Shown: positions 1 to 6,616, counted from the stretch's first letter. The stretch: DNA of 10,453 nt from Anaerolineales bacterium (GCA_015485245.1 WFTY01000476.1:1-10453); one strand, 5' to 3'. Numbers and translations: made by a program. The notes: a model not told the origin generated them from the letters alone.

Positions 1-1859
1 AACGCATCCAAAACGAGGCGCGCTCCGAAATCGAAAAGGTGCAGCGGGAATACTTCCTGCGCGAGCAACTCAAAGCCATCCAGCGCGAGTTGGGCGAGAG
101 CGACGAACAAGCCGCCGAGGTGGAGGAATTTCGCAAGCGAATTGAAGAAGCGGAGATGCCGGAGGAGGCCGAAAAACAGGCCCGCCGCGAGCTGGATCGC
201 CTCTCCCGCCTGCCCACCGCCGCCGCTGAATACGGCGTCATCCGCACTTATCTCGATTGGCTGGTCTCCCTCCCCTGGACGAAAATCACCGACGACAACC
301 TGGACATCGCCCACGCCCGCCAGGTGATGGACGAAGACCACTACGGGCTGGAGGACGTCAAAGAGCGCATCCTGGAATTTCTGGCGGTGCGCAAACTGCG
401 CCTGGAGCGCGGCGGGGAAAGCACCCCCGATGGCACAGGCTACGGAGACGAGATCCGCCGCTTGCGCGAGGGGGTGATTTTGTGCTTTGTGGGCCCGCCC
501 GGCGTAGGGAAAACCTCGTTGGGACGCTCGATCGCCCGCGCCATGGAGCGCAAGTTCATCCGCATCTCACTGGGCGGCGTGCGCGACGAAGCCGAAATTC
601 GCGGCCACCGGCGCACTTACATCGGGGCGTTGCCAGGGCGTATCTTGCAAGCCATCCGCCGCGCCGAATCGCGCAACCCGGTCTTCATGCTGGATGAGAT
701 CGACAAGCTCAGCCAGGGCTTCCAGGGCGATCCGGCCTCCGCGCTGCTGGAGGTGCTCGACCCGGAGCAAAACGCCGAGTTTCGCGATCACTACCTCGAA
801 GTAGCCTTTGACCTCTCGGAGGTGATGTTCATCACCACGGCCAATCGGCTGGATACCATTCCTCGCCCGCTGCTCGATCGCATGGAGATCATCGAACTCT
901 CCGGCTACACTGAGCGCGAAAAGGTACAAATCGCTCGCGGCTACCTGATTCCGCGGCAGATCCGCGAAAACGGTCTGCGCGAAGAAGAAATCCGCTTCAC
1001 TGACGACAGCCTGCGAGAGATCATCCGTTACTACACCCGCGAGGCCGGGGTGCGCAACCTGGAGCGCGAAATCGGCAGCGTGTGCCGCAAGGTAGCCACC
1101 CGCATCGCCGAAAGCGGCGAGAGCCTCGCCACAGAAATCACCCCTGAACGTGTGCGGGAATACCTGGGGCGGCGCAAATACTCCGACCTGGACGAAATCG
1201 CCGACCGCACTTCGCTTCCCGGTGTGGCCACCGGCCTGGCGTGGACGCCCACCGGCGGCGACGTGCTCTTCATCGAGGCCACGCGCATGCCCGGCAGCAA
1301 AGGTTTCCAGCTCACCGGCTCGCTCGGCGAGGTGATGAAAGAATCAGCACGGGCGGCGCTCTCTTACGTGCGCTCCCAGGCCAAAGAACTGGGACTGGAT
1401 GAAGATTTCTTCGCCAACGCCGATTTCCACCTGCACGTACCCGCCGGCGCGCAGCCTAAAGACGGGCCTTCCGCCGGGGTGACGATGGCCGTGGCGCTGG
1501 TCTCCCTGGTCTCCGGGCGGCCGGTGCGCAGCGACGTGGGCATGACCGGCGAAATCACCTTACTCGGCAAGGTGCTCCCCGTCGGGGGCATCAAAGAGAA
1601 AGTTCTCGCCGCACACCGCGCCGGCCTGAAAACCGTGTTGCTGCCCAAACGCAACGAACCCGACCTGGAAGATCTGCCCGAAGACGTGCGCGCGGCCATC
1701 AACTTCGTCTTCCTCGACATGGTCTCCGACGCCCTGGAAGTGGCGCTGGAACCGGCTCCCAAAAAGACGCAAAAACGCGCCCGCAAAACCAATCGCCAGA
1801 AGAAGAGCAAGGCGGCCGTAAAGTCCAAAGACAACCATGAAAAAACTAATGTTGATTGA
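1..1859 (+). CDS. lon: ATP-dependent Lon protease (5' end outside window)
   Basis: Lon is a cytoplasmic AAA+ serine protease that unfolds and degrades damaged and regulatory proteins. The frame is open to the left edge (first full codon at 3), so the N-terminal substrate-binding domain is cut off. Counting from the GTG at 39, which is internal and not a start, the visible order is: the coiled-coil linker with REYFLREQLKAIQRELGE; Walker A GPPGVGKTS (152-160); Walker B VFMLDEID (215-222); the sensor and arginine-finger region; and the Lon protease domain with catalytic Ser478 in PKDGPSAG and Lys521 in GGIKEK. The Ser-Lys spacing of 43 equals that of E. coli S679/K722. Two oddities stand out. 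About 19 extra residues (122-143) lie just before the ATPase core compared with E. coli Lon. The last ~35 residues form a Lys/Arg-rich tail. The stop lies inside the next gene. The identification is secure. Confidence 0.97.
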   Translation, partial: RIQNEARSEIEKVQREYFLREQLKAIQRELGESDEQAAEVEEFRKRIEEAEMPEEAEKQARRELDRLSRLPTAAAEYGVIRTYLDWLVSLPWTKITDDNLDIAHARQVMDEDHYGLEDVKERILEFLAVRKLRLERGGESTPDGTGYGDEIRRLREGVILCFVGPPGVGKTSLGRSIARAMERKFIRISLGGVRDEAEIRGHRRTYIGALPGRILQAIRRAESRNPVFMLDEIDKLSQGFQGDPASALLEVLDPEQNAEFRDHYLEVAFDLSEVMFITTANRLDTIPRPLLDRMEIIELSGYTEREKVQIARGYLIPRQIRENGLREEEIRFTDDSLREIIRYYTREAGVRNLEREIGSVCRKVATRIAESGESLATEITPERVREYLGRRKYSDLDEIADRTSLPGVATGLAWTPTGGDVLFIEATRMPGSKGFQLTGSLGEVMKESARAALSYVRSQAKELGLDEDFFANADFHLHVPAGAQPKDGPSAGVTMAVALVSLVSGRPVRSDVGMTGEITLLGKVLPVGGIKEKVLAAHRAGLKTVLLPKRNEPDLEDLPEDVRAAINFVFLDMVSDALEVALEPAPKKTQKRARKTNRQKKSKAAVKSKDNHEKTNVD

Positions 1860-2208
1860 CGACTCCCCCGTCATGGTAGATGTACTTACCACCTTGCTGA
1901 CCATCGAGGGGTTCGATGTCAGCCAGCACCCGCTGCACGGTGATCTGCTCCAGCCCATTCGCGAGCAGCGCCCGGATATCCTGTTGCTGGATGTCCACCT
2001 GAAAACCGCCGACGGCGCGGAAGTGGACGGCATCCAGTTGCTGCGCCAGTTGCGCGCCGACCCCGAACTGGCCGACATCAAAGTGATCCTCTCCTCCGGG
2101 CTGGATTATCAATCCGCGGGGGACGCCCAGGGAGCGGATGCCTTCATCCATAAACCCTATATGCCCGATACTTTAATCAACACCATTAAACAGGTGCTGA
2201 ACGCCTGA
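1837..2208 (+). CDS. single-domain response regulator (CheY-like receiver)
   Basis: This 123-residue stand-alone receiver domain has no output domain. The phosphorylation site is complete: acidic pair Asp8-Asp9, phosphoacceptor Asp52 in LLLDVHL, Ser86 at the Thr/Ser switch position, and Lys106-Pro107 in HKPY. Such proteins act as phosphorelay intermediates or bind a partner protein. No histidine kinase lies in the window, so the cognate kinase is unknown. The ATG start lies 23 nt inside lon in another frame, with no clear Shine-Dalgarno sequence before it, so translation may be coupled to lon. A second in-frame ATG at 1849 would remove four residues but still keep the acidic pair. The PHP/AlbA_2 gene begins 41 nt after the stop, probably in the same transcript. 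Receiver identity is certain; the role is not known. Confidence 0.93.
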   Translation: MKKLMLIDDSPVMVDVLTTLLTIEGFDVSQHPLHGDLLQPIREQRPDILLLDVHLKTADGAEVDGIQLLRQLRADPELADIKVILSSGLDYQSAGDAQGADAFIHKPYMPDTLINTIKQVLNA

Positions 2209-2249
2209 TTTGGTTTCAGCGGCCTGATCCCGATATTGAGAGTGACATT

Positions 2250-4007
2250 GTGGCTAGAAAACGTTCCCATTCAACCAAGTGGTATACCATTGATTTGCAT
2301 TTACACACCCCCGCCTCGAGCGATTATCAGCAATCCAACGTTTCTTACATGGAAATTTTACAACGCGCCGAGGCTCAGGGGCTGGATATGATCGCCTTCA
2401 CCGACCACAACACAGTGGCCGGTTATCGCGGCCTGATGGAAGAGATCCGCCAGCTCGAAATGCTCAAGGAACTCAACCGCCTGCTCCCCGAAGAAGAAAC
2501 CCGCCTGCAAGAATATAACCGGCTGATGAAGAAAATCCTGGTGCTGCCAGGCTTTGAATTCACCGCCACCTTCGGCTTTCATATACTGGGCATCTTCCCC
2601 CCCGAAAAGCCCATCCGCGAAATCGAGCACATCCTGCTCGACCTGAACGTGCCCGCGGACCAGCTGGACAGCGGTTCGGTGACGGTGGGCGCCAGCGCGG
2701 ACGTGCTGACCGCTTACCAGAAGATCAACGCCGCTGGGGGACTGGTGATCGCCGCCCACGCCAATTCGACCAACGGGGTGGCGATGCGCGGCTTCCGCTT
2801 CGGCGGACAGACCAAGATCGCCTACACGCAAGACCCCAACCTGCACGCCCTGGAGGTCACCGACCTGGAGCGCAAGGGGCGCCACACTACGGCGGCTTTC
2901 TTCAGCGGCACCAAGCCCGAATACCCCCGCCGCATGCACTGCATCCAGGGCTCCGACGCCCATCGGCTGGAGGGCGAAGGCGACCGGCGTAAAAACCTGG
3001 GCGTGGGCGACCGCGCCACCGACGTGCGCCTGCCCGAACTCTCCTTTGAGGCGCTCAAAGACCTGTTCATGGGCAACGATTTCGCCCGCACCCGCCCCCA
3101 CCGCCACAAAGCTGAGCCGGTCTACGATTTCATCCAGGCAGCGCGCGAGGAAGGCCCCAACATCGTGCAAGATTTCCACGAAAGCATGACCGTGCGCGGC
3201 GGCAAACTCTACGCCATCATCGCCGACGTGTGCGCCTTCGCCAACACCAACGGCGGCACCATCTACATTGGCATGAGTCGCAATCCGCGGCGCGCCATCA
3301 TAGGCGTGGACGCGGCCTCCCAGGCCGTCGCCCGCCTGGAAAAAGAGATCTCCGACCGCATCAGCCCGCCGTTGAATTGCAACATTGACGCCCACAAATT
3401 CCAGGGCAAGGATATCATCCGCATCCTGGTGCCGCGCGGCGACGACCCGCCCTACGCTGTAGATGACAGCAAAATCTACCTGCGCACCGAATCCGAAACC
3501 GGCATGGCGGTGCGCGATGAGATCGTCGAAATGGTGCTGCGCGGTCAACGCGAGAAATTAGCCAGCACACAGGTGACCGCGGCCGCCACCCTGGCCGAAC
3601 CGCCCGCCCCGGCCGAAGAAAAAGAAGCCGAGGAAGGCGCTCGCATCGCCCCGCCGCGCACCGGGGTAGAGGTGGTCACAGTCGAAGAGCGCCAGGGCGT
3701 GCGTTACTACACCGTGCGCGACCTGCGCAACGGCAACGTGGTCAAAAACGTCACCCGCAAATCGGCGCGCAAGCTATGGCACTACGCCGTCACCCAGTAC
3801 GACAAAATTGCCGGACAGCTCACGGATGAAAACGTCAAATGGCACGGCGACCTCGGCCTGCTCATCCCCCCCAAAGGCAGCACCGGCATCCGCTACGACC
3901 TGGTGCAGCGCGACTCCCACGGCAATTACCGTTACTACTTCGGCGTGACTGATGACGGCATCCACGGGGCGTGGAAGCAGATCGTCGGCCTGAACGAGGA
4001 GGGGTGA
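2250..4007 (+). CDS. PHP-domain metallo-phosphoesterase fused to AlbA_2 (Schlafen-type) domain and unknown C-terminal domain
   Basis: The protein is 585 residues. The N-terminal part (about 12-285) is a PHP domain with its metal ligands visible: DLHLH (His17, His19), Asp25, FTDHN (Asp52, His53), GFEF (Glu103), AAHAN (His170) and GSDAH (Asp236, His238). A charged helical stretch (57-95) interrupts it. Residues ~300-430 match the AlbA_2 fold: the DFHES stretch resembles the EFKES motif, followed by CAFANTNGGTIYIGM and IIGVD, then a conserved-looking strand around IYLRTES. An Ala/Glu/Pro-rich linker (436-472) leads to a C-terminal domain (473-581) rich in aromatic residues that I do not recognise. 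PHP domains hydrolyse phosphoester bonds, and AlbA_2 domains occur in nucleic-acid-linked proteins, so a nucleic-acid or nucleotide phosphoesterase is a reasonable but untested inference. The GTG start has GAGAG 7 nt upstream. The stop overlaps the mogA start. Confidence 0.85.
   Translation: MARKRSHSTKWYTIDLHLHTPASSDYQQSNVSYMEILQRAEAQGLDMIAFTDHNTVAGYRGLMEEIRQLEMLKELNRLLPEEETRLQEYNRLMKKILVLPGFEFTATFGFHILGIFPPEKPIREIEHILLDLNVPADQLDSGSVTVGASADVLTAYQKINAAGGLVIAAHANSTNGVAMRGFRFGGQTKIAYTQDPNLHALEVTDLERKGRHTTAAFFSGTKPEYPRRMHCIQGSDAHRLEGEGDRRKNLGVGDRATDVRLPELSFEALKDLFMGNDFARTRPHRHKAEPVYDFIQAAREEGPNIVQDFHESMTVRGGKLYAIIADVCAFANTNGGTIYIGMSRNPRRAIIGVDAASQAVARLEKEISDRISPPLNCNIDAHKFQGKDIIRILVPRGDDPPYAVDDSKIYLRTESETGMAVRDEIVEMVLRGQREKLASTQVTAAATLAEPPAPAEEKEAEEGARIAPPRTGVEVVTVEERQGVRYYTVRDLRNGNVVKNVTRKSARKLWHYAVTQYDKIAGQLTDENVKWHGDLGLLIPPKGSTGIRYDLVQRDSHGNYRYYFGVTDDGIHGAWKQIVGLNEEG
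3996..4004 (+). promoter_or_regulatory. ribosome binding site of the mogA-like gene, inside the end of the PHP gene
   Basis: GAGGAGGGG lies in the last codons of the preceding gene. The AGGAGG core (3997-4002) is 10 nt before a TTG at 4013 but only 1 nt before the GTG at 4004. The site therefore suits the TTG better, although GTG is the stronger start codon type. Either way the two genes are translationally linked. Confidence 0.6.
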
Positions 4008-4510
4008 GCGCTTTGCAAGTCGCCATCCTGACGATCTCCGACCGCGCGGCGCGCGGGCAGCGGGAGGACGTCTCCGGCCCGGCGCTGCGGGAGCGGATCC
4101 AGGCACAAGGGTGGGAGGTGACCGCCCAGGCAATCGTCCCCGATGAAATCCCCGCTATTCAGGAAACCCTCGTCCACTGGGCGGACGTTCGAGATTATGA
4201 CTTGATCCTGACCACGGGGGGGACGGGCTTCGCCCCACGCGATGTCACCCCCGAGGCGACTCTGGCGGTGGTGGAGCGCCCGGCCCCCGGGCTGGCCGAG
4301 GCCATGCGCGCCGCCAGCCTGAACATCACCCCTCACGCCATGCTTTCGCGCGCGGCCGCGGGCATTCGCGGGCGCACTCTGATCATTAACCTGCCCGGCA
4401 GCCCCAAAGCCGCGGTGGAAAACCTGCAAGTGGTGCTGCCGGTGCTGCCCCATGCCGTCCAACTGCTGCGCGAAGACCCGCAAGCGGAGGCGGGGCACAC
4501 CAAAAGGTAA
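4004..4510 (+). CDS. mogA: MogA/MoaB-family molybdopterin adenylyltransferase
   Basis: MogA-type enzymes activate molybdopterin with ATP, giving adenylyl-molybdopterin before molybdate insertion; they act in the cytoplasm. The ~168-residue protein has the family core: the ISDR start strand (11-14), TTGGTG (70-75), DVTPEAT (80-86) and LPGSPKA (120-126) near the C-terminus. These motifs match both MogA and MoaB, so the split between them is not settled by sequence alone. The frame is open further upstream to a GTG at 3971, but that would overlap the PHP gene by 37 nt and add non-family residues. The GTG at 4004 overlaps the PHP stop (GTGA), and a TTG at 4013 is the close alternative. No other molybdenum cofactor gene is in the window, so its presence at the end of the lon unit is a context oddity, not evidence of function. 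Confidence 0.88.
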   Translation: MSALQVAILTISDRAARGQREDVSGPALRERIQAQGWEVTAQAIVPDEIPAIQETLVHWADVRDYDLILTTGGTGFAPRDVTPEATLAVVERPAPGLAEAMRAASLNITPHAMLSRAAAGIRGRTLIINLPGSPKAAVENLQVVLPVLPHAVQLLREDPQAEAGHTKR

Positions 4511-4569
4511 CAGGGTGACAAGGGAAAAGGGATAGCACCCTTCCCTTGTCACCCAATCCCTTGTTACCT
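4506..4569. terminator. extended palindrome between convergent mogA and trpB2, probable bidirectional terminator
   Basis: A perfect 14-bp inverted repeat (GGGTGACAAGGGAA at 4513-4526, complement at 4541-4554) lies inside a second pair of arms (GGTAACA at 4506-4512, TGTTACC at 4563-4569). The mogA stop codon is part of the outer left arm. The arms are built from similar 7-8 nt units (GGTAACA, GGGTGACA, AGGGAAA). Read on the minus strand the structure is followed by TTTT, which suits termination of trpB2; on the plus strand no T-run follows. It may also be a member of a dispersed intergenic repeat family. Confidence 0.6.
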
Positions 4570-4589
4570 GATCCCCAATCCCCTCCCCT

Positions 4590-5954
4590 CTAAAAGGCCA
4601 CCTGGGGGATCTGTTGTAAGGCCGCTTTGATCGCTTCCTCCGGATATTCGTAATCCTGCAACTGCCCCGACAGGTAAGCCTGGTAGGCTGAGAGGTCGAA
4701 ATGGCCGTGGCCGGAGAGGTTGAAGAGGATGACGCGCTCCTCGCCCTTCTCCCTGGCGTCCAGCGCCTGGTCAATGGCAGCGCGCACCGCATGCGCCGAT
4801 TCGGGCGCCGGGATGATGCCCTCGGTACGCGCAAAGGTCAACGCGGCCTCGAAAGTCGCCAGTTGCGGCACCGCAATGGCCTCGATCAGCCCGGCGTCGT
4901 AGAGGGCGCACAAACTCGGAGCCATGCCGTGGTAACGCAGCCCGCCGGCGTGAATGGGCGGCGGGACGAAGTCGTGCCCCAGGGTGTGCATCTTGACAAT
5001 GGGGGCCATGCGGGCGGTGTCGCCGTAATCGAAGGTGTACTCCCCCTTGGTCAACGAGGGGGTAGCCGTGGGTTCGACAGCCAGCAAACGGGTGTTCTGC
5101 CCATTGTGCAGGTTTTCGCGCAGGAAGGGGTAGGCAATGCCGGCGAAGTTCGAGCCGCCGCCTACACAGCCGATGACCACATCGGGATACTCCCCGGCCA
5201 TATCCATCTGCTTGAGGGCCTCCTCGCCGATCACGCTCTGGTGCGTGAGCACATGATTGAGCACCGAACCCAGGCTGTACTTCTTGGCCCCGCCGGAGGT
5301 CGCCGCGGCCTCCACCGCTTCAGAGATGGCGATGCCCAGCGAACCGGGGCTTTCCGGATCGTGCTCCAGCACAGCGCGCCCGGACTGGGTGCGATCGGTG
5401 GGGCTGGCGTACACTCGCGCGCCGTAGGATTCCATCAGCACGCGGCGATAAGGTTTCTGCTGGTACGAGATTTTGACCATATACACTTCAACGGGAATGT
5501 CAAAGAAATTCCCGGCCAGCGAGAGTGCCGACCCCCACTGCCCGGCGCCGGTCTCGGTGGTGAGCGCCTGCGTGCCGCTGACTTTGTTGTAGTACGCCTG
5601 CGGGATAGCGGTGTTGGGCTTGTGGCTGCCGGAGGGCGAAACTCCCTCGTGCTTAAAATAGATGTGCGCCGGCGTGCCCAGCGCCTTCTCCAGACGACGG
5701 GCGCGGATCAGCGGAGTAGGCCGCCACAGCTTGTAGATCTCCCGCACCTCTTCGGGGATATCGATATAGCGGTCGGTGCTGATTTCCTGCATGATGAGTT
5801 CCATCGGGAACAGCACAGAAAGGAAATCCGGCGTGACCGGCTCCAGCGTCTGTGGATTGAGCACCGGCGCGGGGGGAACCGGCGAATCAGCGTTGACGTT
5901 GTACCACTGCTTGGGCAGATCACTCTCGTTGAGGATAAAGCGTGTTTGGGACAT
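4590..5954 (-). CDS. trpB2: tryptophan synthase beta chain, TrpB2 type (PLP-dependent)
   Basis: TrpB condenses indole with L-serine to make L-tryptophan. The 454-residue protein carries the fold-type II PLP enzyme signature: HEGVSPSGSHKPNTA with PLP-binding Lys112, ETGAGQWG (134-141), and the phosphate-binding GGGSN (265-269). The longer N-terminal region, the RPTPLIRARRLEK stretch and the overall length fit TrpB2 rather than classical TrpB1. TrpB2 enzymes often lack the residues for tight pairing with TrpA, and no trpA is seen here. They may work alone on free indole, but that is family knowledge. The ATG at 5954 is chosen because AAGGAGA lies 7 nt upstream and MSQTRF begins the family-like sequence; an in-frame GTG at 6053 would add 33 unrelated residues. 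The T-box with a Trp specifier upstream independently supports a tryptophan role. Confidence 0.94.
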   Translation of the reverse strand: MSQTRFILNESDLPKQWYNVNADSPVPPAPVLNPQTLEPVTPDFLSVLFPMELIMQEISTDRYIDIPEEVREIYKLWRPTPLIRARRLEKALGTPAHIYFKHEGVSPSGSHKPNTAIPQAYYNKVSGTQALTTETGAGQWGSALSLAGNFFDIPVEVYMVKISYQQKPYRRVLMESYGARVYASPTDRTQSGRAVLEHDPESPGSLGIAISEAVEAAATSGGAKKYSLGSVLNHVLTHQSVIGEEALKQMDMAGEYPDVVIGCVGGGSNFAGIAYPFLRENLHNGQNTRLLAVEPTATPSLTKGEYTFDYGDTARMAPIVKMHTLGHDFVPPPIHAGGLRYHGMAPSLCALYDAGLIEAIAVPQLATFEAALTFARTEGIIPAPESAHAVRAAIDQALDAREKGEERVILFNLSGHGHFDLSAYQAYLSGQLQDYEYPEEAIKAALQQIPQVAF

Positions 5955-5961
5955 GGTAATT

Positions 5962-5968
5962 CTCCTTT
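5962..5968 (-). promoter_or_regulatory. ribosome binding site of trpB2
   Basis: On the minus strand AAGGAGA lies 7 nt before the ATG at 5954. It fixes the trpB2 start and argues against the upstream in-frame GTG at 6053. Confidence 0.8.
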
Positions 5969-6006
5969 TATCTTTAACGTTATGGTTTGCGGTTGATGTC
6001 AAATCT

Positions 6007-6189
6007 TCAGATAAACGCCAGGCCGTGCAATGAGCGCGACCGGCGGCGGGCACGGGCAGCGAGGCGAACGCGCGCCGCTCCGCCAGCGGAGGTCGCTTGC
6101 GAGCGTCTGCGCCGCCCAGAAGTGGCGCGCCCCTCCAGGCGCGTCACAGCCGATCGGATCGCTTTCGGCGGGTTCAATCCTTTCTTCAT
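6007..6189 (-). CDS. possible 60-residue Arg-rich small protein in the trpB2 leader
   Basis: An ATG (6187-6189) sits 6 nt after AAAGGAGT, as good a ribosome binding site as that of trpB2. The frame runs 60 codons to a TGA, ending 52 nt before the trpB2 ATG. The product begins MKKGLNPPKAIR and is very basic (about 14 Arg, 3 Lys), with no Trp codon, no transmembrane segment and no recognised domain. From about residue 18 onward the composition is low-complexity and coincides with GC-rich hairpins, so the second half may not be under protein selection. It lies downstream of the T-box terminator, so it would be made together with trpB2. It could be a genuine small protein, a leader ORF protecting the mRNA, or the decayed start of a lost gene. 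Recognition is absent and coding status uncertain. Confidence 0.3.
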   Translation of the reverse strand: MKKGLNPPKAIRSAVTRLEGRATSGRRRRSQATSAGGAARVRLAARARRRSRSLHGLAFI

Positions 6190-6254
6190 CGTCTACTCCT
6201 TTCCAGGGTCATCCCCGAATTTACGTTGTCGCGCCAGGGTACACCATCCGAGGG

Positions 6255-6292
6255 AAAAACAAAAAGCCCTCGTCCACATCAGGGACGAGGGC
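6255..6292 (-). terminator. T-box regulatory terminator
   Basis: A perfect 10-bp hairpin (GCCCTCGTCC / GGACGAGGGC, 7-nt loop) is followed by TTTTTGTTTTT. Its 5' arm contains part of CGTCCCT, the segment that pairs with the T-box GGG in the antiterminator. The two structures are therefore mutually exclusive, as expected for T-box control. Confidence 0.92.
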
Positions 6293-6340
6293 CAAACGGC
6301 TCCCGCGGTGCCACCCAATTTAAGCCAGCCAGAGCTTAAC

Positions 6341-6369
6341 AAAAAAATCCCGTTGGTGATGCAACGGGA
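6341..6369 (-). terminator. terminator-like hairpin at the stem III position of the T-box leader
   Basis: On the minus strand a perfect 8-bp stem (TCCCGTTG / CAACGGGA, 6-nt loop) is followed immediately by seven T. It lies 25 nt upstream of the T-box sequence, where stem III is expected. The form is that of an intrinsic terminator, but whether it terminates or only folds as stem III cannot be told from sequence. Confidence 0.55.
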
Positions 6370-6616
6370 CGATCAACAGCCCAAAGGCCAGCTTCACTCA
6401 CAGCAGTCTTGCAGGCTTTACTGCGTCAACTGCGTTGCCTGATAACGGCGGCAATTCCGGCTCAGGCTACTCGGTCTCCCTTTCGCCCTGCAACTCCGAG
6501 GCCCATTCAACATCAGCGTGCGCACCGGGATCTCACCTTGCCCCGGTTCTCTGTGCCGTCGTTTTGATGCCTACTCTTCCTCTTCACAGTCTTTCACTGT
6601 TCAGATGTTGGCGCTA

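Larger units (their letters stand above)
5955..6254 (-). other. untranslated or weakly coding stretch between the T-box terminator and trpB2
   Basis: About 300 nt. It holds short perfect GC-rich inverted repeats on either strand: CGCGCC/GGCGCG (6126-6131, 6138-6143), CTCCGC/GCGGAG (6078-6083, 6086-6091) and CGCT/AGCG (6094-6097, 6102-6105). It also holds the possible small ORF listed separately. A TTGACA (5997-6002, minus strand) with a poor GTTAAA 18 nt on could be a weak second promoter for trpB2. I see no other recognisable element. Confidence 0.5.
6255..6610 (-). promoter_or_regulatory. T-box riboswitch, tryptophan (UGG) specifier
   Basis: This leader RNA senses the charging state of tRNA-Trp in cis and controls readthrough into trpB2. 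Stem I: base pairs GAGG (6579-6582) with CCTC (6498-6501). The specifier loop has AGTA (6572-6575) on the 5' side and GAA-TGG on the 3' side, with specifier TGG at 6503-6505. The upper helix is GCATCA (6565-6570) with TGATGT (6510-6515), followed by the AGAGA bulge (6548-6552) and a distal ACCGGG/CCCGGT hairpin. A CCGTTAT stretch lies in the stem II region. The T-box itself is GGGTGGCACCGCGGG (6302-6316). Its TGGC bulge (6310-6313) is complementary to the GCCA 3' end of tRNA-Trp, whose discriminator base is G. Specifier, bulge and downstream gene all agree on tryptophan. The exact 5' end is inferred from the promoter. Confidence 0.93.

Noticed and set aside
2358..3548. 396-codon open frame on the minus strand
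   Set aside because: It lies wholly opposite the PHP/AlbA_2 gene, has no recognisable domain, and its Gly/Ala/Val/His-rich composition is what a G+C-rich antisense frame gives.
3971..4003. 11-residue extension of the mogA-like protein from a GTG at 3971
   Set aside because: It would overlap the PHP gene by 37 nt and lacks a ribosome binding site, whereas GAGGAGGGG sits just before the 4004/4013 starts.
4701..5996. 431-codon open frame on the plus strand
   Set aside because: It is antisense to trpB2, whose PLP signatures are unmistakable; the product shows no family motif.
5973..6002. Possible second trpB2 promoter (TTGACA, 18 nt, GTTAAA on the minus strand)
   Set aside because: The -35 is perfect but the -10 is poor; one good hexamer in an AT-richer patch is not enough to call a promoter.
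5955..6053. 33-residue N-terminal extension of trpB2 from a GTG at 6053
   Set aside because: The extension does not resemble TrpB2, and the ATG at 5954 has a strong Shine-Dalgarno at the right distance.
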